From positions 1-64,000 of the forward strand of contig NZ_JAAMPF010000016.1 of assembly GCF_011074795.1 (NCBI RefSeq): DNA of 64,000 nucleotides, given 5' to 3'. This document shows positions 25,097-34,733 of this stretch, one piece after another (position 1 is the stretch's first letter; each line of letters begins with the position of its first letter). This DNA is from Marinobacter salicampi. GTDB taxonomy: Bacteria; Pseudomonadota; Gammaproteobacteria; Pseudomonadales; Oleiphilaceae. The notes under the pieces are model-generated. The model had not been told where the DNA came from. It ran no database searches and saw only the letters and a list, made by a program, of their open reading frames with translations. Made by a program: the position numbers and the translations under genes.

Positions 25097-25513
25097 TTAT
25101 GATTGCAACCGCCCATTCTTTGATTTCACGCGGGCACCGGTCACAATTTGCTGAGTTTTCGCCACTACGGGATCGGTCATTTCCGTCCACTTTGCATTCA
25201 CCGGGTCAGCGTTTGGCGTATCAACACAAAATGTTCTCTGTAACTTGCCTTTCGAGAAAGAGAATCCCTCAGAGGCAGGCTCTAAATTGAGGGCAATGGT
25301 CCATTCAATCCCTGCGAAATCCTTTCGGCTCAATGTTAAGTCTAACTGATTGGGGGCTTTACCTCCGTCAGCCAATACAGGCATCGTGAAGGTCCTAAAG
25401 TGTTGATCCTGCTTGGCTGGGTCACACTCCCAGTCTTGTGCCTGCGACTCCAAGAATATTTTTTCTGCCAGTTCAGCTTGATCATCAAAGGTTGAGAACT
25501 CGGCCATCTTCAT
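25097..25513 (-). CDS. Hypothetical protein, 138 residues
   Basis: A soluble, acidic protein of unknown family, beginning MKMAEFSTFDDQAELAEKIF. It has a helical N-terminus and a beta-rich middle (QLDLTLSRKDFAGIEWTIAL). AAGGA lies just before the start. It lies downstream of the lipoprotein gene on the same strand but is separated from it by a terminator. Confidence 0.5.
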   Translation of the reverse strand: MKMAEFSTFDDQAELAEKIFLESQAQDWECDPAKQDQHFRTFTMPVLADGGKAPNQLDLTLSRKDFAGIEWTIALNLEPASEGFSFSKGKLQRTFCVDTPNADPVNAKWTEMTDPVVAKTQQIVTGARVKSKNGRLQS

Positions 25514-25556
25514 TTCTTCCTTATTGCCAAATTGAATACGTTAAGTCATACGGCAT

Positions 25557-25581
25557 AAAAAAGACTCGCTTGAAGCGAGCC
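25557..25581 (-). terminator. Terminator after the 25605 lipoprotein gene
   Basis: On the minus strand CTCGCTT/AAGCGAG form the stem and are followed by a run of T residues. Confidence 0.75.
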
Positions 25582-25604
25582 TTGTGTTCAGCCGGGCTTA
25601 TCTC

Positions 25605-26288
25605 TTAGCCATTATCAGAACATTTGATCTCTTCTTCATGCTCCTGGATGACAAACTTAGCACGATTTGAAAGTGTCTCTCCGGAGCAGTGCGCGGCACG
25701 GATATCATCTGTCGGCGAAAGGTCCGGAACCTTACAATCTGTTCTTACGGCCTCAGGGATCTGGTCGACAGAAGAAGATAACATCTGGCCCCAGTCGTTC
25801 TCGGACATTTCCTTCCCCTCGGAACAGAACTTGTCCCAGAGGCTCAGATCATAATGGCTCAAGTGCGCCTTTTTATCGGTCGCCTGAATACTGGAAAGTG
25901 TTTCCATAGCCTTGCTGAGCTTCTTTGCTACCTGTTCATCATCAGACCCTTCAAGGCTGTTTAGCTGGTCCATGACGGTATTCAGCTTCGCCTGCTTGGC
26001 CTTCCGTGCGCGAGAGCCTTTCGAGGATTCCGCTGTGTTTTCCAGACTCTCAAACTGGGTGGCTGTCCGACGCTCGTCGGCCATGACATGAATGGTGGCT
26101 GGTTTCAAAACAGCGGCTCCGCCTAGCCCTTGGTTCCCGTATTCCGTGGTTGCGATGCTGTGGATATAGCGCCGGTTATCCTCTTCGAAGATAAGGGTGC
26201 GTTCGACAATAACGGTGGGAGGTTCTTTACTGGCACAGCCCGTCAGTACGAGCGCTCCGACGACGATACTTAATGATGTTCTCAACAT
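25605..26288 (-). CDS. Predicted lipoprotein, 227 residues
   Basis: The start at 26288 has GAGG upstream and gives a clean lipoprotein signal (LRTSLSIVVGALVLTGC, Cys at residue 18). A longer reading frame with no signal exists but is less likely. The mature part is charged and helical, with three cysteines in the C-terminal third (FCSEG, TDCKV, AHCSG), which suggests periplasmic disulfides. It is divergent from traI, so the 26.29-26.41 kb interval holds two promoters. Family not recognised; lipoproteins of this kind beside traI may act in transfer. Confidence 0.55.
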   Translation of the reverse strand: MLRTSLSIVVGALVLTGCASKEPPTVIVERTLIFEEDNRRYIHSIATTEYGNQGLGGAAVLKPATIHVMADERRTATQFESLENTAESSKGSRARKAKQAKLNTVMDQLNSLEGSDDEQVAKKLSKAMETLSSIQATDKKAHLSHYDLSLWDKFCSEGKEMSENDWGQMLSSSVDQIPEAVRTDCKVPDLSPTDDIRAAHCSGETLSNRAKFVIQEHEEEIKCSDNG

Positions 26289-26357
26289 GGTTTCCTCGCT
26301 GCTTGGACAATAACACCAGTGTAAAAACGTCGAACTCTTAAAAGTTACGAATAGAGG

Positions 26358-26380
26358 TGAAAAAACAGCGCCTACTTTCA
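26358..26380 (+). promoter_or_regulatory. Shared A-tract element upstream of traI
   Basis: GAAAAAACAGCGCCTACTTTC fits the element with changes in the GCATCC part. It lies about 47 bases before the traI start, closer than the other copies. Confidence 0.4.
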
Positions 26381-26406
26381 ACGAATGCTGGATAAGCTCT
26401 GGAAAA

Positions 26407-29400
26407 ATGGAGTCAACTCAATCAACAGTGACTCTATCGCCAATGCTTTCGAAAATTCTTAGCAAAATTAAAGGCGGCTCACACGCGACCAGAGCGGACG
26501 GTACGCTTGACCTACCCCCTGTTGAGTCATGCTCTCTAGAAATGCTGAAGCGATCTGATGAGCAGATCCCGCAAAAGTGGAAAGACATCGAGATCTACCC
26601 GCCGATAGCGAGGGCAATCCCCGCTGAGCCGCTGGATGGAATTCTTTATAGAAACCGCGAGCGCATTCTTAATATCAGTGAAGCCCTGGGTCTGCGAGAC
26701 GCGGATTTCGATAGTTTGATGATGCCTGTTATTCGGAACTTCGCCAGTTTCGTTCATCTGCTTCCCAGCTCTGAGAACCATCATCACCGGGGGGCGGGCG
26801 GTGCGCTGAAGCACTCTCTTGAAGTGGCCTTTTGGTCAGCCCGCGCCGCTGAAGACATCATTTTCTGTCGCAATGCGGACCCCAGAGAACGTCGGAAGAT
26901 TGAGCCGCTTTGGCGTGTTGCGACCTGCGTTGCTGGCCTTCTTCACGATGCCGGGAAGCCGATTGCTGATGTGACCGTTACTGATGAAAAAGGAGAGTTG
27001 TGGCATCCACTTGAACAGTCGCTTTACGAGTATCTGCGCCAGAAGAAACGCAATGGCTATTATATTTCGTGGCGCGGAGGTCGGTATAAGCGGCATGAGG
27101 CCTTCACCCAGCGAGCGTTCGACAAGATTGTTCCGGCCTCGTTCGTAACCCACATGATGGCCCACGATCCAAACATCATGTTTGCGATCAACGATGCCTT
27201 CTATTCACTCGACGATTCCAACCACATCGCAAAGATAATTAACTGGGCCGATCATGAGTCTGTTCGCAGAGACGCCATGGAAGATGTGGAGAGAAAGGTC
27301 GGTGCTGACTTTGACTACGGTCTGCCGGTACACCGCCATATTTTTAATTCCATTCGCCGTCTGGTCCAGTCCGGGAAGTGGACCGTCAATCAGCCAGGCG
27401 CAAAGATCTGGCACGGTGATGACGGAACATTTCTTGTGTTCAAGCATGGTCTCACCGAAATCATCAGCGATATCAAAAAAGAAGTTGGTGTCACGATTCG
27501 AAATGATGCGGATGGTCTGGTTGACGAACTAATACAGCGGGGACTTGTAAGGCCCCGGTATGTTCCTGGAGGGGAACCCCAGAGCGATGAAGAGCTGGGA
27601 GAGTATTACCTGTACTGGGTTATTACACCGAAAGCGCTTGAACAAGCGGGTGGCGGCCAACCAATCAAGCTAACCACAATCAAGATCGACAGTGCCGAAC
27701 GAATTTTCAGAAATGAAGTGCCGGCGACTGCAGATCTCAAAATATGGTCTACCGAAGATCTTGGTGGTGGCTTCCAGCCCGAGTTTGGCTCAGGGCGAGG
27801 GGTTTCTAATGTCGGTGGAGATGCCATTAATACTGAGACTGGGGAGGTTGTTGCTCGCGGCACTTTGGACCAGCCCACGGAACATTCAGCTCCGGTAAGT
27901 TCTCCAGTAGAAGATCCGGGCGGGGCCGGAGGTGATGTTCAAGGCCAGGAGTCATCTGAAGAATCCGAAGTGCTCTCCGTGCAGCAGGCTTCTAGTAATA
28001 CCGGGACGGTGCAACCTCATTTAGCAGATCCAGGAATGTCTCCAGAGGACGATCCCAAACAGTCGCTTATCTATCGAGCGAGACAGGGTAAGCCTACTCC
28101 AAAGCCGAAAAAACCTGACTTTAAGGAAGTTCAGAAGGAGCCTGTTTTTAGAGATACGACTGATGCTGGGCGCCCCGAGCCAAGTGTAGAGCAACAGGCC
28201 AGTCAGCCCAAAGGGCCTGAGAACGATCTACAGTCCGTTCTGGCTGCAATTGATGATGACATGGAGCTGCCATTTGGCGGTGGTTCTGTAGAACCAGAGC
28301 TGCCAAATTCAATCGCCACTCAGGGCAGTCCAGCCGTTGATGACCAGGCTAGCTCAGTTGGAACGCAACCCCCCGAGATTGAGGCTGAGAAGGCGTCTCC
28401 TTCACCAACTCTAGGCAGCGCTCAGCACGACGCCTCCGATACTGCTGGCGAAAAGGAACTATCACAGGTCCAGGAACAGCCGGCCAAGCCCAAGGGGACA
28501 GCCAAGGCTCGCAATACAAAATCAGCGGCTCCGAATCCCTTGCTGAAAAAGTCTGCCGAAGCTGCGAAAACGGCTGGCGGGCGCACCGTTACTGTCAAAC
28601 GGATGGGAAAGTATAAGGACATCGCCAAAAAGCCCTCTGACTCCTCTGTACTTTACCAGCCGGTAGATCGCGACCCCGTCGCCGGGTTCAAACAGTTTAT
28701 TACTGACAACACGGCGAGTGGAGCCGGACAAATTATCGAAACGCTTGTAGACAGCGTTATTCACAAAGGTGAGTTGTTGGGGAAACGCTGGTTCATCGAG
28801 GACGGTAGCGTGGCCATAGCATATCCGTCGGCTTTCGAAGGAATCACCAGCAGCTCTGCTGACGCTCTCAACCGCCTGGACACTGCAAAACTCCTTAAAA
28901 AGAACCCAAAGCAGCCCATGTCCAAGGTCATGGAAGTGCATGAGGTCATGGCGATTGTCCTCGATGACCGGACCTCCGAGATCATCATCGCTTATCTCAA
29001 GGTTCAGGAGCACGCGATTGACCCGCTGTATGTGCCTCCTCACCCCGACCTTAAAGTTGTGAAGCGTGCTGTTAAAGCAGTTCCGGATCGGAATAACACC
29101 GCCCTGCACCGCGAGAAAAGCAAAGACGCGACAAACCGGGAGAGGCAGCCTAAAAAGCGCACCAACTCTGGCAAAAAGTCGCCCGTTAAAAGTGAAACTA
29201 AGCCCGCGAAGCAAGTGGCAGGTGAACCTGAGAAGAGTGAAACCGGAAACGATGGCTCTCAGAACCTCACCAGGCACGGCATTGCTGCTGAGGCAATGAT
29301 CGAGCTGGTTGATCAGATGATTGCCGGGACTGGGGAACTTACGGACGACATGACCACGGATGGCGAGGACAAGAGTGTTCCCCATAGCGTCGTCGACATT

Positions 29401-29529
29401 CTCAAGATTCGATATCCGACTCTCACGCAGTCCAGTGCCCGAAAGCAGTTTTGGGTTGCAGCTAAGAAGCGAGGTTTTGGCTGGTCTGTAAATAAGGGCT
29501 TTTTCACGTTGAGGAAAACTGAATCATGA
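26407..29529 (+). CDS. traI: MOBH-family relaxase TraI
   Basis: The 1040-residue product carries the TraI_2 domain of MOBH relaxases: HHHRGAGGALKHS (residues 125-137) and LLHDAGKP with the HD pair at 180-181, the metal-binding signature of this HD-fold family. It should nick oriT and lead the strand into the recipient. A long acidic, Pro/Gln-rich linker (about 500-720) separates it from a C-terminal module with GKRWFIEDG and a basic tail ending in a helix-turn-helix-like segment. It overlaps traD by four bases. Confidence 0.9.
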   Translation: MESTQSTVTLSPMLSKILSKIKGGSHATRADGTLDLPPVESCSLEMLKRSDEQIPQKWKDIEIYPPIARAIPAEPLDGILYRNRERILNISEALGLRDADFDSLMMPVIRNFASFVHLLPSSENHHHRGAGGALKHSLEVAFWSARAAEDIIFCRNADPRERRKIEPLWRVATCVAGLLHDAGKPIADVTVTDEKGELWHPLEQSLYEYLRQKKRNGYYISWRGGRYKRHEAFTQRAFDKIVPASFVTHMMAHDPNIMFAINDAFYSLDDSNHIAKIINWADHESVRRDAMEDVERKVGADFDYGLPVHRHIFNSIRRLVQSGKWTVNQPGAKIWHGDDGTFLVFKHGLTEIISDIKKEVGVTIRNDADGLVDELIQRGLVRPRYVPGGEPQSDEELGEYYLYWVITPKALEQAGGGQPIKLTTIKIDSAERIFRNEVPATADLKIWSTEDLGGGFQPEFGSGRGVSNVGGDAINTETGEVVARGTLDQPTEHSAPVSSPVEDPGGAGGDVQGQESSEESEVLSVQQASSNTGTVQPHLADPGMSPEDDPKQSLIYRARQGKPTPKPKKPDFKEVQKEPVFRDTTDAGRPEPSVEQQASQPKGPENDLQSVLAAIDDDMELPFGGGSVEPELPNSIATQGSPAVDDQASSVGTQPPEIEAEKASPSPTLGSAQHDASDTAGEKELSQVQEQPAKPKGTAKARNTKSAAPNPLLKKSAEAAKTAGGRTVTVKRMGKYKDIAKKPSDSSVLYQPVDRDPVAGFKQFITDNTASGAGQIIETLVDSVIHKGELLGKRWFIEDGSVAIAYPSAFEGITSSSADALNRLDTAKLLKKNPKQPMSKVMEVHEVMAIVLDDRTSEIIIAYLKVQEHAIDPLYVPPHPDLKVVKRAVKAVPDRNNTALHREKSKDATNRERQPKKRTNSGKKSPVKSETKPAKQVAGEPEKSETGNDGSQNLTRHGIAAEAMIELVDQMIAGTGELTDDMTTDGEDKSVPHSVVDILKIRYPTLTQSSARKQFWVAAKKRGFGWSVNKGFFTLRKTES

Positions 29530-31370
29530 GCATGGAATATGACGCACATGGTTATGAAATGGCATGGCGTCCGAACTATGAGTTTCGGGCAGTCGTAGGG
29601 TGGGGTGTAGCAATCCTTGCTGCCGTGGCCGTGAAATTCGCTGCTGGGATGCCGTCCGAACCGCTGTACATCATGATTGGGATCTGCACTTTGATGGCGC
29701 TGGCGCGTGCGCGTGATGCCTACCACTTGCATCAGACGCATAAGAGTTTGCGCGGAAAAAACCTAAAAATTGTAGAACTAAGTGAAGTGGTGAAACAGAT
29801 CGAAGGAAAATCCGACCAACTATGGCTCGGCTACGGGTTTGACTGGGGGCCAAAGCACGCACAACGGGCGTTTGAGTTGAGCAAGCGCGACTGGTCAGAA
29901 CTCAGAGGCAAAGACAAAGACCCTGACATGGGCGTTAAGTGGCTTCATGGAATTGAGCTGCACGAGGAGCCAATTTTCCAGCCGATGAAGCACGTTGAAG
30001 GTCATACCTTGATTACCGGAACTACGGGGTCCGGGAAAACTCGCCTATTTGATTTGTTGATTACACAAAGAATTCTGGCCGGAGAGTCGGTCATTGTACT
30101 GGACCCGAAAGGGGATGCTGAGACCCGCGAAAATATGCGCAGAGCATGTAAGTTTATGGGCGATCCGGGCAAGTTCATCTCGTTTCACCCCGGCTTTCCT
30201 CAGGAATCCGTCCGCCTCGACCCTTTGGCAAACTTCTCCCGGCCAACTGAGCTGGCTTCACGTATTGCCGCACTGATCGCCACATCTTCAGGCGGGGAGG
30301 TCTTTAAAGACTTTGGCCAAATGGCAATGAACAACATTATTCAGGGTTTGCTATTGGTCGATGCGAGGCCGTCTCTGACCCGTCTGAGAAGGTATCTTGA
30401 AGGGGGCACGGAGTATCTGGTGCTGGCGGCTGTAAGCAACTACATCGAGAGGCAGGCGCCCGATTTCCAACGAGACTTCCAGGAAGTGCAGACGCGCAAT
30501 GAAAAAGCCTCTGCTTTAAAGCGTGCAGCCGCTGCCGTCCGGTTTTACAGGGAGTTCGTTCAGCCAGAAAAGCCCAACAGCGACCTTGAAGGCTTGCTCA
30601 CAATGTTCGAGCACGACAAAGCCCACTTTTCAAAGATGGTCGCGTCTTTGCTCCCAATAATGAACATGCTCACAAGTGGTGACCTGGGCCCCATGCTGTC
30701 GCCTGACCGCACTGACCAGAACGATGAACGGCCCATCTACGACACCCGGAAGATTACTGAGCTTCACAAGGTAGCTTATATCGGCCTGGACAGTCTCACC
30801 GATGGGATGGTGGGTTCAGCAATCGGCTCGATGGTATTGAGTGACCTGGCCGCTGTTGCCGGCGACCGATACAACTATGGTAAGGATCTGCAGCCGATCA
30901 ATATTTTCGTGGACGAGTGCGCAGAGGTCATCAACGACCCGCTCATCCAGCTGCTCAACAAGGGACGAGGCGCAAAGCTGAGGCTTTTTGTAGCAACGCA
31001 GACTATTGCTGATTTCGAAGCAAGGCTGGGCAATGCGGCTAAAGCAATACAGGTTCTTGGCAATATAAACAACAATATTTCGCTGCGTGTAATAGATCCC
31101 GATACTCAGAAATACTTCACCGACAACCTCCCGCTAACGCGGGTCAAGTACGTGATGAGAACGCAGGGTATGAGTTCAGACTCCAGCGACCCGGCTATGT
31201 ATGGAGGCAACCACGGCGAACGACTCATGGAAGAAGAATCGCCATTGCTCCAGCCTCAGCTGCTCGGATATCTGCCTAATCTTGAATATATCGCGAAAAT
31301 ATCGGGGGGCCGAGTTGTGAAAGGCCGCTTGCCGATCCTTGTTGAAAGTAAAGAGAGCGAAGCCGCATGA
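29526..31370 (+). CDS. traD: TraD-type coupling protein (VirD4 family)
   Basis: The 614-residue protein has two N-terminal membrane helices (about residues 22-40 and 47-61), Walker A GTTGSGKT at 165-172, and Walker B INIFVDECAE near 458-467. It is the ATPase that links the relaxosome to the secretion channel. It overlaps traI (ATGA) and the following gene. Confidence 0.93.
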   Translation: MSMEYDAHGYEMAWRPNYEFRAVVGWGVAILAAVAVKFAAGMPSEPLYIMIGICTLMALARARDAYHLHQTHKSLRGKNLKIVELSEVVKQIEGKSDQLWLGYGFDWGPKHAQRAFELSKRDWSELRGKDKDPDMGVKWLHGIELHEEPIFQPMKHVEGHTLITGTTGSGKTRLFDLLITQRILAGESVIVLDPKGDAETRENMRRACKFMGDPGKFISFHPGFPQESVRLDPLANFSRPTELASRIAALIATSSGGEVFKDFGQMAMNNIIQGLLLVDARPSLTRLRRYLEGGTEYLVLAAVSNYIERQAPDFQRDFQEVQTRNEKASALKRAAAAVRFYREFVQPEKPNSDLEGLLTMFEHDKAHFSKMVASLLPIMNMLTSGDLGPMLSPDRTDQNDERPIYDTRKITELHKVAYIGLDSLTDGMVGSAIGSMVLSDLAAVAGDRYNYGKDLQPINIFVDECAEVINDPLIQLLNKGRGAKLRLFVATQTIADFEARLGNAAKAIQVLGNINNNISLRVIDPDTQKYFTDNLPLTRVKYVMRTQGMSSDSSDPAMYGGNHGERLMEEESPLLQPQLLGYLPNLEYIAKISGGRVVKGRLPILVESKESEAA

Positions 31371-31903
31371 CAAATGAACACGCACTGGCAGAGCATCTGG
31401 CTCAGCAGGTTGCCAGGGATACGAAAAAGCTTAACCGTCGGTCGAGCTGGATTATCAAAATCATGGAGTCCCAGTGGCCTACCTATTTGCTGCCAATCAC
31501 CCGGATTATTGAAGCAATCGGAATACAAGGTGACGAACAGCTGGCGGACCACAAAAACAACCTGGTCCAGTTGCTCGCCAAGGCTCTCAATGAGTACCGG
31601 TCAGGTGCGGAAAAGATCTGCGAGAAAAGCGGTCTGATGCCTTATGAAATACCGGATGCGACCCGGTATGCCATGTACTTGTCTGGTCTGGTGGATGAAG
31701 TGATTAAGCGCTTCGAATGTGTGGAGGCCAACGACTGCGTAACGTTGAAAGCAAGGCCGAAACCCTTGGCAAAGACATCCAAGAAAATTGAAGTGCGTGG
31801 GCAAGTGTACTTTCTGCTTTGCTCTGACACCCTGCAAGAATATATGAGAGAGACTGGCAATGAACAAGCCATTGTTGCTGACGCTGCTTCTGATTGCGCT
31901 TGA
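31367..31903 (+). CDS. Conserved transfer-region protein (between traD and the DUF4400 gene)
   Basis: The 178-residue product sits between traD and the DUF4400 gene, where related SXT/IncC elements have a conserved hypothetical protein. It is mostly helical, with a conserved-looking centre (RRSSWIIKIMESQWPTYLLP) and no membrane helix. It overlaps both neighbours, so all are translated as one unit. Exact function unknown. Confidence 0.6.
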   Translation: MTNEHALAEHLAQQVARDTKKLNRRSSWIIKIMESQWPTYLLPITRIIEAIGIQGDEQLADHKNNLVQLLAKALNEYRSGAEKICEKSGLMPYEIPDATRYAMYLSGLVDEVIKRFECVEANDCVTLKARPKPLAKTSKKIEVRGQVYFLLCSDTLQEYMRETGNEQAIVADAASDCA

Positions 31904-32480
31904 GGTTCTTTTCATCGCGGCATTGCTGCCCGGCAAGTGGTCGGAGACGGCTATGCAGAAAGAGGTGCAGATGATCGAAATGATCTCCGGGCGCGAGCAT
32001 CGCGACCAGGTGCTGGGCAATGCGACCAGTTGGTACACGTCCTCTCTGGTTGATACTGGCGTCTGGCATGCTATGTATCAAATGCTCATTCCTGAGGATC
32101 ACCTACGGGAAAAAAGCGTCATCAAGGCCGACGGGTGGTTCGAAATTGTCGAGTCGCGGCTTATAGCTATTCAGCAGTCCGTTTACTTGGTTTTCGTTCG
32201 TGTCTCGCTGCTGTTTACCTGGCTACCGTATGTTCCTCTGCTACTTCTCCCGGCGCTCTGGGATGGGTTGATGACCTGGAAGATCAAAAAAACCAATTTT
32301 GATTATGCCTCGCCAATTCTTCATCGCTACGCGATCCGAGGCTCTGCATTGGTCGCGGTTCTCACCCTGATCTCATTCATGATGCCACTACCAATTGCAC
32401 CAATTTACATCCCGATCGCGCTGATGTTTTCTGTCATTGCCGTGGGCATAGCTGCAGGGAACCTGCAGAAGAGAATTTAA
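31860..32480 (+). CDS. traJ: DUF4400 (TraJ-like) membrane protein
   Basis: The 206-residue protein has an N-terminal membrane helix, then a soluble loop with ATSWYTSSLVDTGVW, then three C-terminal helices (about residues 113-139, 158-175 and 178-200). This pattern and the position after traD match the DUF4400/TraJ protein of SXT and IncC elements. It overlaps the upstream gene by 44 bases. The symbol follows SXT usage and is not F plasmid TraJ. Confidence 0.7.
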   Translation: MNKPLLLTLLLIALEVLFIAALLPGKWSETAMQKEVQMIEMISGREHRDQVLGNATSWYTSSLVDTGVWHAMYQMLIPEDHLREKSVIKADGWFEIVESRLIAIQQSVYLVFVRVSLLFTWLPYVPLLLLPALWDGLMTWKIKKTNFDYASPILHRYAIRGSALVAVLTLISFMMPLPIAPIYIPIALMFSVIAVGIAAGNLQKRI

Positions 32481-32756
32481 TAAGAGCGAAAGACCTTTGG
32501 TGAACACCAGCGCCTCCCCAGCAGCATTTCATAAGCGAGGTAGTCTGGTGCTCTCCGACTGGTCTTATTTAGGCGCGACCGGCCTGGGCTGGTGGCGCTG
32601 AGTCTACTCAAAAGCTCTGCAACAACTTCCCGTTCATGTTTTTAATCGGTTTTTCGACAAACACCTAAGTAGTGGTCGAAAAACCGCATCAACCTCCAAC
32701 TTCACCTGCTCATAAAAATCCGACAATGCTCCCATCAACATTTGGGAGTACGTGAA
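32481..32756. other. Intergenic region with a 12-bp inverted repeat before traL
   Basis: CGGTTTTTCGAC (32647-32658) and GTCGAAAAACCG (32675-32686) are perfect inverted repeats 16 bases apart. The right arm overlaps the shared A-tract element. This can be a palindromic binding site at the traL promoter, or a hairpin in the leader. The rest of the region shows nothing definite. Confidence 0.5.
32675..32697 (+). promoter_or_regulatory. Shared A-tract element upstream of traL
   Basis: GTCGAAAAACCGCATCAACC, about 75 bases before traL. A -10-like TAAAAAT lies 27 bases after GCATC. Confidence 0.55.
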
Positions 32757-33040
32757 TGCGCAAACCTACCAAGATACCCCAGCGGGTAGACGAGTTTCCC
32801 CACTTTCTACTTTGGTCACTCGACGAGATGGCACCCCTGATGTTCCTGGTGATCATCGGAATGTTGTTTGACGCGCTCGGTATTTGCCTGGTCATCGGAC
32901 TGGTGGCAACCAATGCCTACCGCCGTATCCGCGAGAATTCTCCTGACGGCATCCTTCTTCACACTCTCTACAAGATGGGTATCCCCCTTACCAAGAGCAA
33001 AACCATGATTAATGTGTTTATCCGGAGGCTGTTTCCGTGA
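32757..33040 (+). CDS. traL: TraL, type IV secretion membrane protein
   Basis: The 94-residue product has the TraL pattern: an N-terminal RRVDEFPHFLLWSLDE-like segment (here IPQRVDEFPHFLLWSLDE), two membrane helices, and a short basic tail. It is an inner-membrane pilus-assembly component. It begins the L-E-K-B-V-A run and overlaps traE. Confidence 0.85.
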
Positions 33041-33645
33041 ATCTTCAGAATTTTAAAAAGAGCTATGCGCAGCTGGTCGTGAGCCAGCAGTGGACCCGCG
33101 GCATGCTGGCGATGACTATTTTGGCCTTGCTCATCGCAGTGTTTTCTCTGGTGAACAAAACGGAGCGAGTTGTGCTTCAGCCAGTAACACTTACCGATGA
33201 AGCATGGATCGAAGAGGGAAGGGCGTCGGAAAGCTACAAAACAGGCTGGGGCGCTTACCTTGGCATGCTGATGGGTAACATCACTCCCAATAAGCTGAGT
33301 TTTATCAAAGAGCGGTTGGAACCTCTGCTGGCCCCAGCGATTTATGGAGAGACGATGCAGGCATTCGAGGCTCAAGCACAGGATCTTCGAGACAACCGCA
33401 TCTCATTACGGTTCGAGTTGAGAAGTGCTGATTACGAGCCATCGACCGATAAGATTTTTGCCTACGGCTACCGCTATGCGACGGGCTCTGGCTCTAAGGA
33501 AGAACAGCGCACAGAGCGTACCTACGAGTTCAAGATCAACGTCCGCAAATACACCCCTGAAATTACGCACATTGATACCTATCCGGGGAAACCCCGCACC
33601 GAGAAGATGCTGCGCATGTTGGATCGTTCGGAGGACAGTAAGTGA
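33037..33645 (+). CDS. traE: TraE, VirB8-like pilus assembly protein
   Basis: A GTG start overlapping the traL stop gives 202 residues: a membrane helix (about residues 23-41), then a periplasmic VirB8-like domain with DAWI-like and ISLRFELR strands. It sits in the mating-pore complex of the F-type system. Confidence 0.85.
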   Translation: MNLQNFKKSYAQLVVSQQWTRGMLAMTILALLIAVFSLVNKTERVVLQPVTLTDEAWIEEGRASESYKTGWGAYLGMLMGNITPNKLSFIKERLEPLLAPAIYGETMQAFEAQAQDLRDNRISLRFELRSADYEPSTDKIFAYGYRYATGSGSKEEQRTERTYEFKINVRKYTPEITHIDTYPGKPRTEKMLRMLDRSEDSK

Positions 33646-34733
33646 TGAAATTCCAGTTAACCATGATCGCAGTGGGTCTTGCCGTCGCCGGGCCAACTGC
33701 TTTTGCTCAACAGTACCCCGATATGCCTGTCTCGCCGATCGTTTCGACTGCTGACATGATGGGCGCTCCTGGCACGGGATCGGCCACCGATGAGCAGCAG
33801 CTCGATGAGTATGGTCTACCTGTGAGCCATGAAGACCATGCGGCGAATGACAATGGCCAGCCAAATGGCTCCGAGATGCCGATCGCTCCCGTCGGTGTGC
33901 TGAGTAAGAACGTGCCCAGCGCAAAACCGCTGGCGACTGGACAGAAAGTCCATGACGTTAAAAAGATCTCTGAGCAGGGCGACGAGGCGAAATACAACAC
34001 GAAACCGATTGAGGTAACCACGCAGTTTGGTCAGACAGAGCTTGTAAACGTAGCCATGGGCCATCCCACCCGCATTGTCACACCTTTCATGAAGCCCAGC
34101 GTTCTTAAGATTGATGAGGATGCCATTGTCTCGGTAAAGCAAAACGTCATCTATTTTGCCAGCGACAAGCGCACGCCAGTCACCCTGCATGTGCGTGAGG
34201 AAGGGTACGAAGCCCAATCTATTACTTTGACTCTATTGCCACAGAAGATTCCGCCACGCGAAGTCCTCGTGAAAATACCAGGCCGAGAGATGGCCGACGC
34301 CAATATGTTCGCTGGCCGGAACGAAACCGCCGAGAAGTGGGAACAAAGTAATCCCTACGAGCAAACTCTTGTGCAGATGTTGACCACGATTGCGAAAGGA
34401 GAACTCCCGACTGGATATCGCATGCGGGACTTCCTCCCTAGTGATGAGGCTCCTTTATGTCAGCAACGGGGACTGCGATTCGTGTTTGAAGAAGGGCAGG
34501 TGCTCACAGGCAACGATTTCACTGTGTATATCGGGGTTGTGAGAAATATGGCCGATCAAGCAATCGAATTTGTCGAAACGAACTGCGCTTCGCGTGAAGT
34601 CGCCTCGGTTTCAGCTTGGCCTGATGTCTACCTGGCACCGGGTCAGGAAACAGAAGTTTTCGTGGTCGACAAGGACCAGCCTCGCGAATCGAACACCCGT
34701 CGTCGTCGCTCGCTGATTGGTGGAGGCCAATAA
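33645..34733 (+). CDS. traK: TraK, secretin-like pore protein
   Basis: The 362-residue product has a signal peptide (MKFQLTMIAVGLAVAGPTAFAQ) and a C-terminal domain typical of TraK (VirB9-like outer-membrane core component). The start was taken as the ATG at 33645, which overlaps the traE stop (TGATG); a GTG codon one position earlier is possible. Between residues 22 and 120 there is a Pro/Gln-rich linker not always present in F TraK. It overlaps traB by one base. Confidence 0.85.
   Translation: MKFQLTMIAVGLAVAGPTAFAQQYPDMPVSPIVSTADMMGAPGTGSATDEQQLDEYGLPVSHEDHAANDNGQPNGSEMPIAPVGVLSKNVPSAKPLATGQKVHDVKKISEQGDEAKYNTKPIEVTTQFGQTELVNVAMGHPTRIVTPFMKPSVLKIDEDAIVSVKQNVIYFASDKRTPVTLHVREEGYEAQSITLTLLPQKIPPREVLVKIPGREMADANMFAGRNETAEKWEQSNPYEQTLVQMLTTIAKGELPTGYRMRDFLPSDEAPLCQQRGLRFVFEEGQVLTGNDFTVYIGVVRNMADQAIEFVETNCASREVASVSAWPDVYLAPGQETEVFVVDKDQPRESNTRRRRSLIGGGQ

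Noticed and set aside
26289..26406. oriT between the lipoprotein gene and traI
   Set aside because: Relaxase-proximal intergenic DNA is a natural place to look, but no nic-like conserved sequence or clear inverted repeat was seen; MOBH oriT can be distant.
28522..29385. Long minus-strand frame (287 codons) inside traI
   Set aside because: It is antisense to a well-supported relaxase gene and has no recognisable domain or ribosome binding site.
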